From Streptomyces sp. NBC_00377 (GTDB lineage: Bacteria; Actinomycetota; Actinomycetes; Streptomycetales; Streptomycetaceae): a stretch of DNA of 64,000 nt. The stretch is from contig NZ_CP107958.1 in the NCBI RefSeq assembly GCF_036075115.1, positions 7,812,001 to 7,876,000 on the forward strand, in the 5' to 3' direction. Every line of letters begins with the position of its first letter. Positions within the stretch are counted from its first letter, which is position 1. Both the position numbers and the translations under genes were made by a program. Shown here piece after piece: positions 1 to 7,223 of this stretch. The notes under the pieces were generated by a model, which saw only the letters and a program-made list of their open reading frames with translations, ran no database searches and had not been told where the DNA came from.

Positions 1-14
1 CAGGGGAGGTGAGG

Positions 15-44
15 GGAGCGCGGGGCCCACCGGCCCCGCGCTCC
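15..44 (-). terminator. Hairpin terminator downstream of rocD
   Basis: A perfect 13-bp stem (GGAGCGCGGGGCC, positions 15-27, pairing with 32-44) closes a 4-nt CACC loop. It lies 36 nt beyond the rocD stop codon on the minus strand. There is no clear T-run, which is common for Streptomyces terminators. Confidence 0.7.
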
Positions 45-86
45 GCCGGCACTCCCTACCCCTGCCGCGCCGGCACTCCCTACCCC
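45..86. repeat. Two-copy tandem duplication spanning the rocD stop codon
   Basis: The 18-mer GCCGGCACTCCCTACCCC occurs at 45-62 and again at 69-86, a period of 24 bp. The second copy contains the rocD stop codon (80-82 on the minus strand), so the duplication adds a second in-frame TAG just downstream. Similar stop-spanning duplications occur at several other genes in this window. Confidence 0.75.
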
Positions 87-1309
87 CGCTGCGCCAGCAC
101 CCTCCCCAAGGTGGCCAGCGCGGAGGACAGTTCCTCAGCGGTGATGGTCAGGGGCGGCGCCAGCCGGACGGTCGAGCCGTGGGTGTCCTTGACCAGGACG
201 CCCTCCCGCATCAGCCACTCGCTCACCTCGCGGCCCGTGCCCAGGGCGGGGTCGACGTCCACGCCCGCCCACAGCCCGCGCGCCCGGAAGCCGACGACGC
301 CCTTGCCGACCAGCCCGGTCAGCCCGTCCCGCAGGGCGACGCCCAGGTCGGCCGCCCGGCGCTGGAACTCGCCCGTCTCCAGCAGCTCCACCACCGCGGT
401 GCCGACCGCGGCGGCCAGCGGATTGCCGCCGAAGGTGGACCCGTGTTCGCCCGGCCGCAGCACCGACAGCACCTCACGCCGGGCCACCACCGCAGACACC
501 GGCACGATCCCGCCGCCCAGCGCCTTGCCGAGCAGCAGCACGTCGGGAACGACCCCCTCGTGTTCCACCGCGAGCGTCCGCCCGGTCCGGCCGAGCCCGG
601 ACTGGATCTCGTCCGCGACGAACAGACAGTTCCTGCGCCGGGTCAGCTCCCGCACCCCGGCCAGATAGCCGTCGTCGGGGATGACGACGCCCGCCTCGCC
701 CTGGATCGGCTCGATCAGCACCGCCGCCGTCGTCTCGTCGACGGCCTCCTCCAGCGCGGCCAGGTCGTTGTACGGCACGATCCGGAAGCCCGGCGTGAAG
801 GGCCCGAAGCCCGCCCGCGCTGTCTCGTCGGTCGAGAAGCTCACGATCGTCGTCGTCCGGCCGTGGAAGTTGTCTGCGGCGACCACGATCGTCGCCCGGT
901 CGGCGGGCACGCCCTTCACCTCGTACGCCCACTTGCGGGCCACCTTGATGCCGCTCTCGACCGCCTCGGCGCCCGTGTTCATCGGCAGCACCATGTCCAG
1001 GCCGGTCAGCGCCGCGAGCCGTTCGGCGAACTCGGCGAGGCGGTCGTTGTGGAAGGCGCGGGAGGTGAGGGTGAGACGGTCCAGCTGACGGTGGGCCGCC
1101 TCGATCAGCAGGGGGTGACGGTGGCCGAAGTTGAGGGCCGAGTAGCCGGCCAGCATGTCGAGGTAGCGACGGCCCTCGACGTCCTGCACCCAGGCGCCCT
1201 CGGCGCTCGCGACGACCACGGGCAGGGGATGGTAGTTGTGCGCGAGGACGGGCTCCTCGGCACGGATCAGCTCGGCGGAGGTGCGCGTACGGACGACGGG
1301 TGCGGTCAT
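80..1309 (-). CDS. rocD: Ornithine aminotransferase (ornithine-oxo-acid transaminase)
   Basis: This class III PLP-dependent aminotransferase of 409 aa moves the delta-amino group of ornithine to 2-oxoglutarate, giving glutamate 5-semialdehyde for proline/glutamate metabolism in the cytoplasm. The sequence shows the glycine-rich NTGAEAVE segment at residues 111-118, the PLP-pyridine Asp233 in VADEIQSG, and the Schiff-base Lys262 in LLGKALGGG. The length is normal for RocD. I chose the ATG at 1309 rather than an upstream in-frame start because AGGAG lies just 5' of it and its ATG overlaps the stop codon of the preceding gene (ATGA), implying translational coupling. It is the second gene of an Lrp-linked arginine/ornithine unit and is followed by a strong hairpin. 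Confidence 0.93.
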   Translation of the reverse strand: MTAPVVRTRTSAELIRAEEPVLAHNYHPLPVVVASAEGAWVQDVEGRRYLDMLAGYSALNFGHRHPLLIEAAHRQLDRLTLTSRAFHNDRLAEFAERLAALTGLDMVLPMNTGAEAVESGIKVARKWAYEVKGVPADRATIVVAADNFHGRTTTIVSFSTDETARAGFGPFTPGFRIVPYNDLAALEEAVDETTAAVLIEPIQGEAGVVIPDDGYLAGVRELTRRRNCLFVADEIQSGLGRTGRTLAVEHEGVVPDVLLLGKALGGGIVPVSAVVARREVLSVLRPGEHGSTFGGNPLAAAVGTAVVELLETGEFQRRAADLGVALRDGLTGLVGKGVVGFRARGLWAGVDVDPALGTGREVSEWLMREGVLVKDTHGSTVRLAPPLTITAEELSSALATLGRVLAQRG

Positions 1310-2118
1310 GAACGGATCTCCTGCGTGCAGCACTTGATGCCTCCGCCGGCCTTCTGGAACTCGGAGAGGTCGACGGGGACGGGGACATAGCCGCGCTCGG
1401 TGAGACGGGAGGCGAGGGCCTCGGCCCGGGGTGCGATGAAGACGTGACGGCCGTCGGATACGGAGTTCAGGCCGAACGCCATGGCGTCGTCACGGGTGGC
1501 GAGCACCGCGTCCGGATACAGCCGGGCGAGCACCGCGCGGCTGCCGGCGGAGAACGCCTGCGGGTAGTACGAGATGTTGTCGTCGTCCAGGACGAACAGC
1601 GCCGTGTCCAGGTGGTAGAAGTGCGGGTCCACCAGCGTCAGGCTGATCACCGGGTGACCGAAGAACTCCTGCACCTCACGGTGCGCCTCACGGGTGGTGC
1701 GGAACCCCGTGCCGGCCAGGACGTACCGGCCCGTCCACACCAGGTCGCCCTCGCCCTCGCAGACGGACTGCGGCCGGTGGACCTCGTAGCCCGCCGCCGT
1801 GAACCAGGTGTCGTAGTGGTCGGACTCGGGTCGCCGCTCGGGCGCGTGGAAGAGGGAGCCGAAGACACGGCCCGCCACCACGACCGCCGAGTTCGCGGCG
1901 AACACCATGTCGGGGAGACCGGGGGCCGGCTCCACGGTGTCCACGGTGTGGCCGTGGGCACGGTAGGCGCGGATCAGTGACTGCCACTGTTCCTGGGCGA
2001 GGTCGACGTCGACGGGGGTGTCGGGACGCATCCAGGGGTTGATCGCGTACTGCACGGCGAAGTGTCTGGGTTCGCAGACGAGGAAGCGCCGGGGGCGCCG
2101 CACACGGCTATCGGTCAC
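1306..2118 (-). CDS. ddaH: Guanidine-modifying hydrolase, DDAH-like (dimethylargininase or arginine dihydrolase)
   Basis: A 270-aa member of the pentein (guanidine-group modifying) superfamily. Visible landmarks are PDMVFAANSAVV (residues 69-80), the acidic EGEGD at 121-125, the catalytic His169 in FYHLDT, and the C-terminal GGGIKCCT with the likely nucleophile Cys263. The usual annotation is N,N-dimethylarginine dimethylaminohydrolase (citrulline plus dimethylamine). The Asn-containing AANSA motif and the translational coupling to ornithine aminotransferase also fit an arginine dihydrolase that would feed ornithine directly to RocD. That is inference. The start is GTG at 2118, because GGAGG lies 9 nt upstream. 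The in-frame ATG at 2142 would place this ribosome binding site inside the coding region. Confidence 0.82.
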   Translation of the reverse strand: MTDSRVRRPRRFLVCEPRHFAVQYAINPWMRPDTPVDVDLAQEQWQSLIRAYRAHGHTVDTVEPAPGLPDMVFAANSAVVVAGRVFGSLFHAPERRPESDHYDTWFTAAGYEVHRPQSVCEGEGDLVWTGRYVLAGTGFRTTREAHREVQEFFGHPVISLTLVDPHFYHLDTALFVLDDDNISYYPQAFSAGSRAVLARLYPDAVLATRDDAMAFGLNSVSDGRHVFIAPRAEALASRLTERGYVPVPVDLSEFQKAGGGIKCCTQEIRS

Positions 2119-2211
2119 AGAGAGGTACCTCCACCTTTCCATGTTCCTACGGAGCCGACGGATGGGTTGACACCAAGGTAGGAACTGACCGGGACGCCCG
2201 ACAAGGAACAA

Positions 2212-2271
2212 GCATTGCGTGTTCACGCAGGAATGCTGCGTGATGTGCCGATTCGACGCAGGTTACCTGCG
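2212..2271. promoter_or_regulatory. Two inverted repeats upstream of ddaH, candidate Lrp operators
   Basis: Between the Lrp gene and ddaH there is a perfect palindrome CGCAGGTTACCTGCG (2257-2271; 7-bp arms around one T). A second imperfect one at 2212-2236 has TGCGTG/CACGCA arms flanked by GCATT/AATGC. Lrp/AsnC proteins bind such degenerate palindromes, often several in phase, and the adjacent lrp gene makes autoregulation plus control of ddaH-rocD likely. Binding is inferred. Confidence 0.55.
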
Positions 2272-2282
2272 CAAGGGCAGGT

Positions 2283-2768
2283 TTATTCGGGAGCGGGTTG
2301 GCTCGCACCCGCCTCCGGGCTGTCCGGCAGCAGGTGGGAGAGCACCATCACGCTGATCGTCTTGCGGATGAACGGCTCCGACCGGATGCGCTCCAGCACG
2401 TTCTCGAAGTGCTCCACGTCCCGCGCCCGCACATGCAGCAGCGCGTCCGCCCCGCCCGTCACGGTCATCGCCGCGGTGATCTCCGGATGGTTGCGCGCCA
2501 CCTCGGCGAGGCGTCTGGGCGGCGCGGCGCCCTCGCAGTACACCTCCACGTACGCCTCGGTCCGCCAGCCCAGCGCCGCCGGCCGCACGGTGGCCGTGAA
2601 CCCCGTGATCACCCCGGTGTCCCGCAGCCGGTCCACCCGGCGCTTCACCGCCGTGGAGGACAGACCGACGGCCGTGCCGATCTCGGCGAAGCTCGTCCTG
2701 GCGTTCGCCATCAGAGCTGTGATGATCTTCCGGTCGAGCTCGTCGAAAGAGGCAGGCACGCTGTTCAT
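2283..2768 (-). CDS. Lrp/AsnC-family transcriptional regulator
   Basis: A 161-aa one-domain-pair regulator. The N-terminal winged HTH spans about residues 8-57 (DELDRKIITALMANART, then SFAEIGTAVGLSSTAVKRR as the recognition region). The C-terminal RAM/AsnC ligand-binding sandwich includes ITAAMTVTGGADALLHVRA. It lies directly upstream of, and on the same strand as, ddaH-rocD, so it is probably the local regulator that responds to arginine, ornithine or another amino acid. I chose ATG 2768 because homologues begin shortly before DELDRKI. No convincing Shine-Dalgarno sequence precedes it, and a start at 2810 is possible. It is transcribed away from the LytTR operon. Confidence 0.88.
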   Translation of the reverse strand: MNSVPASFDELDRKIITALMANARTSFAEIGTAVGLSSTAVKRRVDRLRDTGVITGFTATVRPAALGWRTEAYVEVYCEGAAPPRRLAEVARNHPEITAAMTVTGGADALLHVRARDVEHFENVLERIRSEPFIRKTISVMVLSHLLPDSPEAGASQPAPE

Positions 2769-2846
2769 CCGCGCACTGTATCCAGCACATACGTCCACAC
2801 CCCCGTACATGTCCAGACGTGCGGATCGCCCCTACACTCCACCCTC

Positions 2847-3611
2847 ATGCTGCGCGCCCTCGCCGTCGACGACGAACGCCCCTCGCTGGAGGAGTTGCTG
2901 TACCTGCTCACCGCCGACCCCCGGATCGGCACCGTGGAGGGCGCCGGCGACGCGACCGAGGCGCTGCGCCGCCTCAACCGGGCCCTGGAGTCCGGCCCGG
3001 ACGGCCCCGCGGCCATCGACGTGGTCTTCCTGGACATCCAGATGCCCGGCCTCGACGGTCTCGACCTGGCCCGCCTCCTCACCGGCTTCGCACGGCCGCC
3101 GCTGGTCGTGTTCGTCACCGCCCACGAGGACTTCGCCGTCCAGGCCTTCGACCTCAAGGCCGTCGACTACGTCCTCAAACCCGTCCGCAAGGAACGGCTC
3201 GCCGAGGCGGTCCGTCGAGCCGTCGAACTCAGGGCCGCCGACCGGCGCGGAGCCGCGCCGCGGATCCCCGTGCACGAGCCCGACCCGGACCACATACCCG
3301 TCGAGCTGGGCGGAGTGACCCGCTTCGTCACCGTCGGCGACATCACCCATGTCGAGGCCCAGGGCGACTACGCCCGGCTGCACACCGACCGCGGCAGCCA
3401 CCTGGTACGGATCCCGCTGTCCACCCTGGAGGACCGCTGGCGCTCCCGCGGCTTCGTCCGCATCCACCGCCGCCACCTCGTCGCCCTGCGCCACATAGGC
3501 GAACTCCGCCTGGACGCCGGCACGGTGAGTGTCCTGGTCGGCGGCGAGGAACTCCAGGTAAGCCGCCGCCATGCCCGAGAACTGCGCGACCTGCTGATGA
3601 GGAGGCCCTGA
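2847..3611 (+). CDS. LytTR-family two-component response regulator
   Basis: A 254-aa regulator with an N-terminal receiver domain (residues 3-120). It has acidic Asp8/Asp9, phospho-acceptor Asp63 in VVFLDIQMPGLDG and the conserved Lys in DYVLKPV. The C-terminal LytTR DNA-binding domain covers about residues 150-250 (EAQGDYARLHT, RIHRRHLVAL). Such regulators pair with LytS/YpdA/BtsS-type kinases. Here the matching kinase is the last gene of the same operon, with a DUF485 protein and a sodium/solute symporter between them. The likely role is to sense a small carbon acid and control the transporter. The ATG at 2847 is preceded by only a weak ribosome binding site. Confidence 0.9.
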   Translation: MLRALAVDDERPSLEELLYLLTADPRIGTVEGAGDATEALRRLNRALESGPDGPAAIDVVFLDIQMPGLDGLDLARLLTGFARPPLVVFVTAHEDFAVQAFDLKAVDYVLKPVRKERLAEAVRRAVELRAADRRGAAPRIPVHEPDPDHIPVELGGVTRFVTVGDITHVEAQGDYARLHTDRGSHLVRIPLSTLEDRWRSRGFVRIHRRHLVALRHIGELRLDAGTVSVLVGGEELQVSRRHARELRDLLMRRP

Positions 3612-3613
3612 CC

Positions 3614-3985
3614 GTGCCCCACCAGGACCCCGCGGAACGCCGGGTCGTCGTCACCGGTCCCGCCCGCCGTTCCCGCCGCACCCGGCGGGACCCGGGCTAT
3701 CACCGCCCGCGTACCGAGATCGACGAGCAGACCACCCTCGGCCACACCTACGTCCGTTCCCTGATGCGCTCCCAACTGCGGGCCGCCCTCGCGGTGTTCG
3801 CCGTACTCGCCCTTCTCGTGGGCCCGCTGCCCCTGCTCTTCGCGGCGATGCCCGACGCGCACCGCCTCGAATGGGCGGTCCTCGGCTTCTGCCTCTACGC
3901 CCCGCTCGTCCTGCTGGCCCGCTGGTACGTGCGCCGCGCCGAACGCAACGAACGGGACCTCATACGCCTGGTCGAGGACCGGTGA
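3614..3985 (+). CDS. DUF485-type small membrane protein, symporter partner
   Basis: A 123-aa protein with a basic, hydrophilic N-terminus followed by two membrane segments (about residues 58-80 and 86-108). It has the DUF485/YjcH layout, which is typically encoded immediately upstream of ActP/MctC-like sodium:solute symporters. It probably assists or stabilises the transporter; no catalytic role is visible. The start is GTG 3614, with GGAGG at 3601-3605. The last codon overlaps the symporter start (GTGA), so the two proteins are translationally coupled. Confidence 0.8.
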   Translation: MPHQDPAERRVVVTGPARRSRRTRRDPGYHRPRTEIDEQTTLGHTYVRSLMRSQLRAALAVFAVLALLVGPLPLLFAAMPDAHRLEWAVLGFCLYAPLVLLARWYVRRAERNERDLIRLVEDR

Positions 3986-5712
3986 ACTCGGCCTTCGCCG
4001 TCCCCGCGGTCGCCCTCGTCGTCGTCGCGACCGTCCTCGTCGGCGCCTTCGGCCTGCGCATCTCCCGCACCACGTCGGACTTCTACGTCGCCTCCCGGAC
4101 CGTCGGCCCCCGCCTCAACGCGGCCGCCATCAGCGGCGAGTACCTCTCCGCCGCCTCCTTCCTCGGCATCGCCGGCCTGGTCCTGGTCCAGGGGCCCGAC
4201 ATGCTCTGGTACCCGGTCGGCTACACCGCCGGCTACCTGGTGCTGCTCCTCTTCGTCGCCGCCCCGCTGCGCCGCTCCGGCGCCTACACGCTCCCCGACT
4301 TCGCCGAGGCCCGCCTCGCCTCCCAGCCGGCCCGGCGGCTCGCGGGCGCCTTCGTCGTCGGCGTGGGCTGGCTCTACCTGCTGCCCCAGCTCCAGGGCGC
4401 GGGACTGACGTTGACGGTCCTGACCGGCGCACCGGACTCGCTCGGCGGCCTGATCGTCGCGGTCGTCGTCACCGCGACCGTCGCCGCGGGCGGCATGCGC
4501 AGCATCACCTTCGTGCAGGCCTTCCAGTACTGGCTCAAGCTGACCGCGCTCCTCGTCCCCGCCCTCTTCCTCGTTCTCGCCTGGCAGGGCGACGGAGCGC
4601 CCCGCGATGCCTTCGCGGAACCGGCCACCTTCCGCGACCAGCGGGCCGTCCGCGTCGACGACACCCTCGACCTGCGACTGGAGCGCCCTCTGACCGTGAC
4701 GGTGACCGGCACGATCGACGGCCGCCCGCACCAGGACGCCGTGCTCAGCCTCCCCGCAGGCACCCACCACATAGACCGGGGCACCCGCCTCACCTTCGCC
4801 GAGGGCGCCACCGTCCCCGTCGCCGTGCGCGGCGGCAACGGCGCCATGTCCACCTCCCTCGCCGCCGGCCGTGAGGAACGTCCGCTGTACGCCACCTACG
4901 GCCTGATCCTCGCGACCTTCCTCGGCACCATGGGCCTCCCGCACGTCGTCGTCCGCTTCTACACCAGCCCGAACGGAGTCGCCGCCCGCCGCACCACGGT
5001 CGCCGTCCTTGCCCTGATCGGCGCCTTCTACCTGCTGCCGCCCGTCTACGGCGCCCTGGGCCGCCTCTACGCCCCCGAGCTGGCCCTCGGCGGCGACGCC
5101 GACGCGGCCGTCCTGCTGCTGCCCGACCGGGTGATCGGCGGCCCGGGCGGCGACCTGCTGGGCGCGCTGGTCGCCGGGGGAGCCTTCGCCGCGTTCCTGT
5201 CCACGGCCTCCGGGCTGACGATGGCCGTCGCCGGCGTCCTCACCCAGGACGTCCTGCCGGCCCGCGGCGTACGGCACTTCCGGCTGGGCACCGGACTCGC
5301 CATGGCCGTACCGCTCGCCGCGAGCCTGCTGGTGGGCGGGCTGCCGGTGGCCGACGCGGTCGGGCTGGCCTTCGCGGTGTCGGCGTCCTCCTTCTGCCCG
5401 CTCCTGGTCCTCGGCATCTGGTGGCGCCGGCTGACCCCGCCCGGCGCGGCCGCCGGGATGCTGGTGGGCGGCGGCTCCGCGTTCGCCGCCGTCGCCGCGA
5501 CCATGGCGGGCTTCCCCGGCACGGGCGGCCTGCACGCGCTGCTCGCCTGGCCCGCGCTGTGGTCCGTACCGCTCGGCTTCCTCACGATGGTCCTGGTGTC
5601 CCTGGCCACCCCGGGCCGGGTCCCGGCCGGCACCGCGGCGATCCTGGCCCGGTTCCACCTGCCGGAGGAGCTGAGCACCGAGGAACTGCGGGCGGCGGAG
5701 GCGAAGGCGTGA
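3982..5712 (+). CDS. Sodium/solute symporter (acetate/pyruvate-type, SSS family)
   Basis: A 576-aa integral membrane protein with about 13 hydrophobic segments. It shows SSS-family signatures such as TSDFYVASRTVGPRLN (residues 32-47), AAISGEYLSAASFLG and LPHVVVRFYT. A non-membrane insertion of about 90 residues (roughly 205-295, rich in beta-prone residues) sits in the middle, as in actinobacterial monocarboxylate transporters. The preceding DUF485 gene and the flanking LytS/LytTR pair point to uptake of acetate, pyruvate or another short carboxylate, but the substrate cannot be read from sequence. The GTG start overlaps the upstream stop, and the gene's own stop overlaps the kinase start. 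Confidence 0.9.
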   Translation: MNSAFAVPAVALVVVATVLVGAFGLRISRTTSDFYVASRTVGPRLNAAAISGEYLSAASFLGIAGLVLVQGPDMLWYPVGYTAGYLVLLLFVAAPLRRSGAYTLPDFAEARLASQPARRLAGAFVVGVGWLYLLPQLQGAGLTLTVLTGAPDSLGGLIVAVVVTATVAAGGMRSITFVQAFQYWLKLTALLVPALFLVLAWQGDGAPRDAFAEPATFRDQRAVRVDDTLDLRLERPLTVTVTGTIDGRPHQDAVLSLPAGTHHIDRGTRLTFAEGATVPVAVRGGNGAMSTSLAAGREERPLYATYGLILATFLGTMGLPHVVVRFYTSPNGVAARRTTVAVLALIGAFYLLPPVYGALGRLYAPELALGGDADAAVLLLPDRVIGGPGGDLLGALVAGGAFAAFLSTASGLTMAVAGVLTQDVLPARGVRHFRLGTGLAMAVPLAASLLVGGLPVADAVGLAFAVSASSFCPLLVLGIWWRRLTPPGAAAGMLVGGGSAFAAVAATMAGFPGTGGLHALLAWPALWSVPLGFLTMVLVSLATPGRVPAGTAAILARFHLPEELSTEELRAAEAKA

Positions 5713-6914
5713 GCGGCTTCCTCGCGGGCGTCTGCATCGCGATCCTCCCCTTCCTCGCCGCGGGGTTCTGGCTGGGCCGCCGCACGGCCCGCCCGGAGAA
5801 CCTCGGCGGCCTGGGCACCCCCGTCGAGCACGCCACCTTCGAGACCCTGCACACCGCCTCGCTCGCCGCGCCCCCGCTGCGGGCCGGCCTCACCGAGGAG
5901 ACGGCCCGCAGATCCGCCCGCAGACTGCGCACGCTGCTCGGCACGGACGCCCTGTGCCTGACCGACGAGAAGGGGGTGCTGGTCTGGGACGGGGTGGGGG
6001 CCCACCACCGCACCGAGATCACCCAGCGGCTCGCCGGCCCTCTGGAGAGCGGCCGCGGGGAGGCATTCCGGCTCACCTGCGAACACACCGACTGCCCCGT
6101 CCGCTGGGCCGTGCTCGCCCCGCTCACCGTCGACGACCGGGTGCACGGCGCCCTCGTGGCGTGCGCGCCCCGCGAGTCCGCCGTCCTGGTCCGGGCGGCG
6201 GGCGAGGTAGCCCGCTGGGTGAGCGTCCAGCTGGAGCTGGCCGACCTCGACCAGTCCCGCACCAAACTGATCGAGGCGGAGATCAAGGCCCTGCGCGCCC
6301 AGATCTCCCCGCACTTCGTCTTCAACTCGCTCGCGGTGATCGCCTCGTTCGTCCGCACCGACCCCGAACGCGCCCGCGAGCTGCTCCTGGAGTTCGCCGA
6401 CTTCACCCGCTACTCGTTCCGCCGACACGGCGACTTCACCACCCTCGCCGACGAACTCCACGCCATCGACCACTACCTGGCGCTGGTCCGGGCCCGCTTC
6501 GGCGACCGCCTCGCCGTCACCCTCCAGATCGCCCCCGAGGTCCTTCCGGTGGCCCTGCCCTTCCTCTGCCTTCAGCCGCTCGTGGAGAACGCCGTCAAAC
6601 ACGGCCTGGAGGGCAAGGCCGACAAGTGCCACATCCAGATCACCGCGCAGGACGCCGGCGCCGAGGCGCTGGTCGTGATCGAGGACGACGGCGCCGGCAT
6701 GGACCCCGTGGTGCTGCGCCGCATCCTGTCCGGCGAGGCCAGCCCGTCCGGGGGCATCGGGCTGTCCAACGTGGACGACCGCCTCCGCCAGGTGTACGGC
6801 GACGACTACGGCCTGGTCATCGAGACGGCTCCGGGGGCGGGCATGAAGATCACCGCCCGGCTGCCGAAGTACCAGCCGGGCGTGCACTCGGCGGCCCGTC
6901 CCACCGGCGGGTAG
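5709..6914 (+). CDS. LytS/BtsS-type sensor histidine kinase
   Basis: A 401-aa kinase with one N-terminal membrane helix (residues 4-22) and a GAF-like sensor region (about 65-165) that carries cysteines at 124 and 129. Its His_kinase domain has phospho-acceptor His202 in AQISPHFVFNSL, and its HATPase has the N box QPLVENAVKHG and the G box GGIGLSNV. It lacks the multi-helix 5TM-LYT sensor of classic LytS, so a ligand is probably sensed in the cytoplasm or relayed by the adjacent symporter. The GTG start overlaps the symporter stop. The partner regulator is the first gene of the operon. A 17-bp tandem duplication covers its stop codon. Confidence 0.9.
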   Translation: MSGFLAGVCIAILPFLAAGFWLGRRTARPENLGGLGTPVEHATFETLHTASLAAPPLRAGLTEETARRSARRLRTLLGTDALCLTDEKGVLVWDGVGAHHRTEITQRLAGPLESGRGEAFRLTCEHTDCPVRWAVLAPLTVDDRVHGALVACAPRESAVLVRAAGEVARWVSVQLELADLDQSRTKLIEAEIKALRAQISPHFVFNSLAVIASFVRTDPERARELLLEFADFTRYSFRRHGDFTTLADELHAIDHYLALVRARFGDRLAVTLQIAPEVLPVALPFLCLQPLVENAVKHGLEGKADKCHIQITAQDAGAEALVVIEDDGAGMDPVVLRRILSGEASPSGGIGLSNVDDRLRQVYGDDYGLVIETAPGAGMKITARLPKYQPGVHSAARPTGG

Positions 6915-6932
6915 GACCGACCGGCGGGTAGG
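6903..6932. repeat. Tandem duplication spanning the kinase stop codon
   Basis: ACCGGCGGGTAGG occurs at 6903-6915 and 6920-6932 (period 17). The TAG in the first copy is the stop codon of the LytS-type kinase. The second copy is out of frame. Confidence 0.75.
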
Positions 6933-6949
6933 CCCCACCGGCGCAGACC

Positions 6950-6980
6950 GGGTGGGCCTGACCGGCGGCAGGGCCCACCC
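6950..6980. terminator. Candidate bidirectional terminator between convergent genes
   Basis: GGGTGGGCC (6950-6958) pairs perfectly with GGCCCACCC (6972-6980) around a 13-nt loop. It lies between the convergent LytS-type kinase and the small membrane protein gene. The long loop and lack of a T-run keep confidence moderate. Confidence 0.5.
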
Positions 6981-6992
6981 GGCGGACAGGCC

Positions 6993-7163
6993 TCAGCTTG
7001 TCCGCGTCACGATCATGGTGAGCGTGATCAGCCCCAGCACGACCCAGCCGAACCACAGCCAGCCGTTGCTGCCGAGCGCCACCGTATAGGCGGTCACCAT
7101 GACGAGTCCGCCGACGGTGAGCACCCCCATGGTCTTCGTGGAACCGTCCGTCGTACCTGCCAT
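6993..7163 (-). CDS. Small two-helix membrane protein of unknown function
   Basis: A 56-aa protein with a short polar N-terminus (MAGTTDGSTKT) and two hydrophobic segments (about residues 13-31 and 34-52) ending in TRTS. GGAGGG sits upstream of the ATG at 7163; a longer in-frame start at 7211 lacks such a site. It is transcribed in the same direction as the CtaG-like gene 60 bp upstream and may be co-transcribed with it. I do not recognise a named family. Confidence 0.65.
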   Translation of the reverse strand: MAGTTDGSTKTMGVLTVGGLVMVTAYTVALGSNGWLWFGWVVLGLITLTMIVTRTS

Positions 7164-7223
7164 CGCGACACCCTCCTCAGGGCCGCCCTCCGCAGGGCGC
7201 GTCCCCTCCATGGTGCCCCGGGT

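Noticed and set aside
179..1390. Long plus-strand open frame across the rocD gene
   Set aside because: It is the antisense shadow of a full-length ornithine aminotransferase with intact catalytic residues. Its translation is low-complexity Arg/His/Gln without any domain.
3895..5658. Minus-strand frame of almost 590 codons opposite the symporter
   Set aside because: High GC makes long antisense frames common. The translation is Glu/Gly/Arg-rich with no recognisable fold, and the plus strand encodes a clear SSS transporter.
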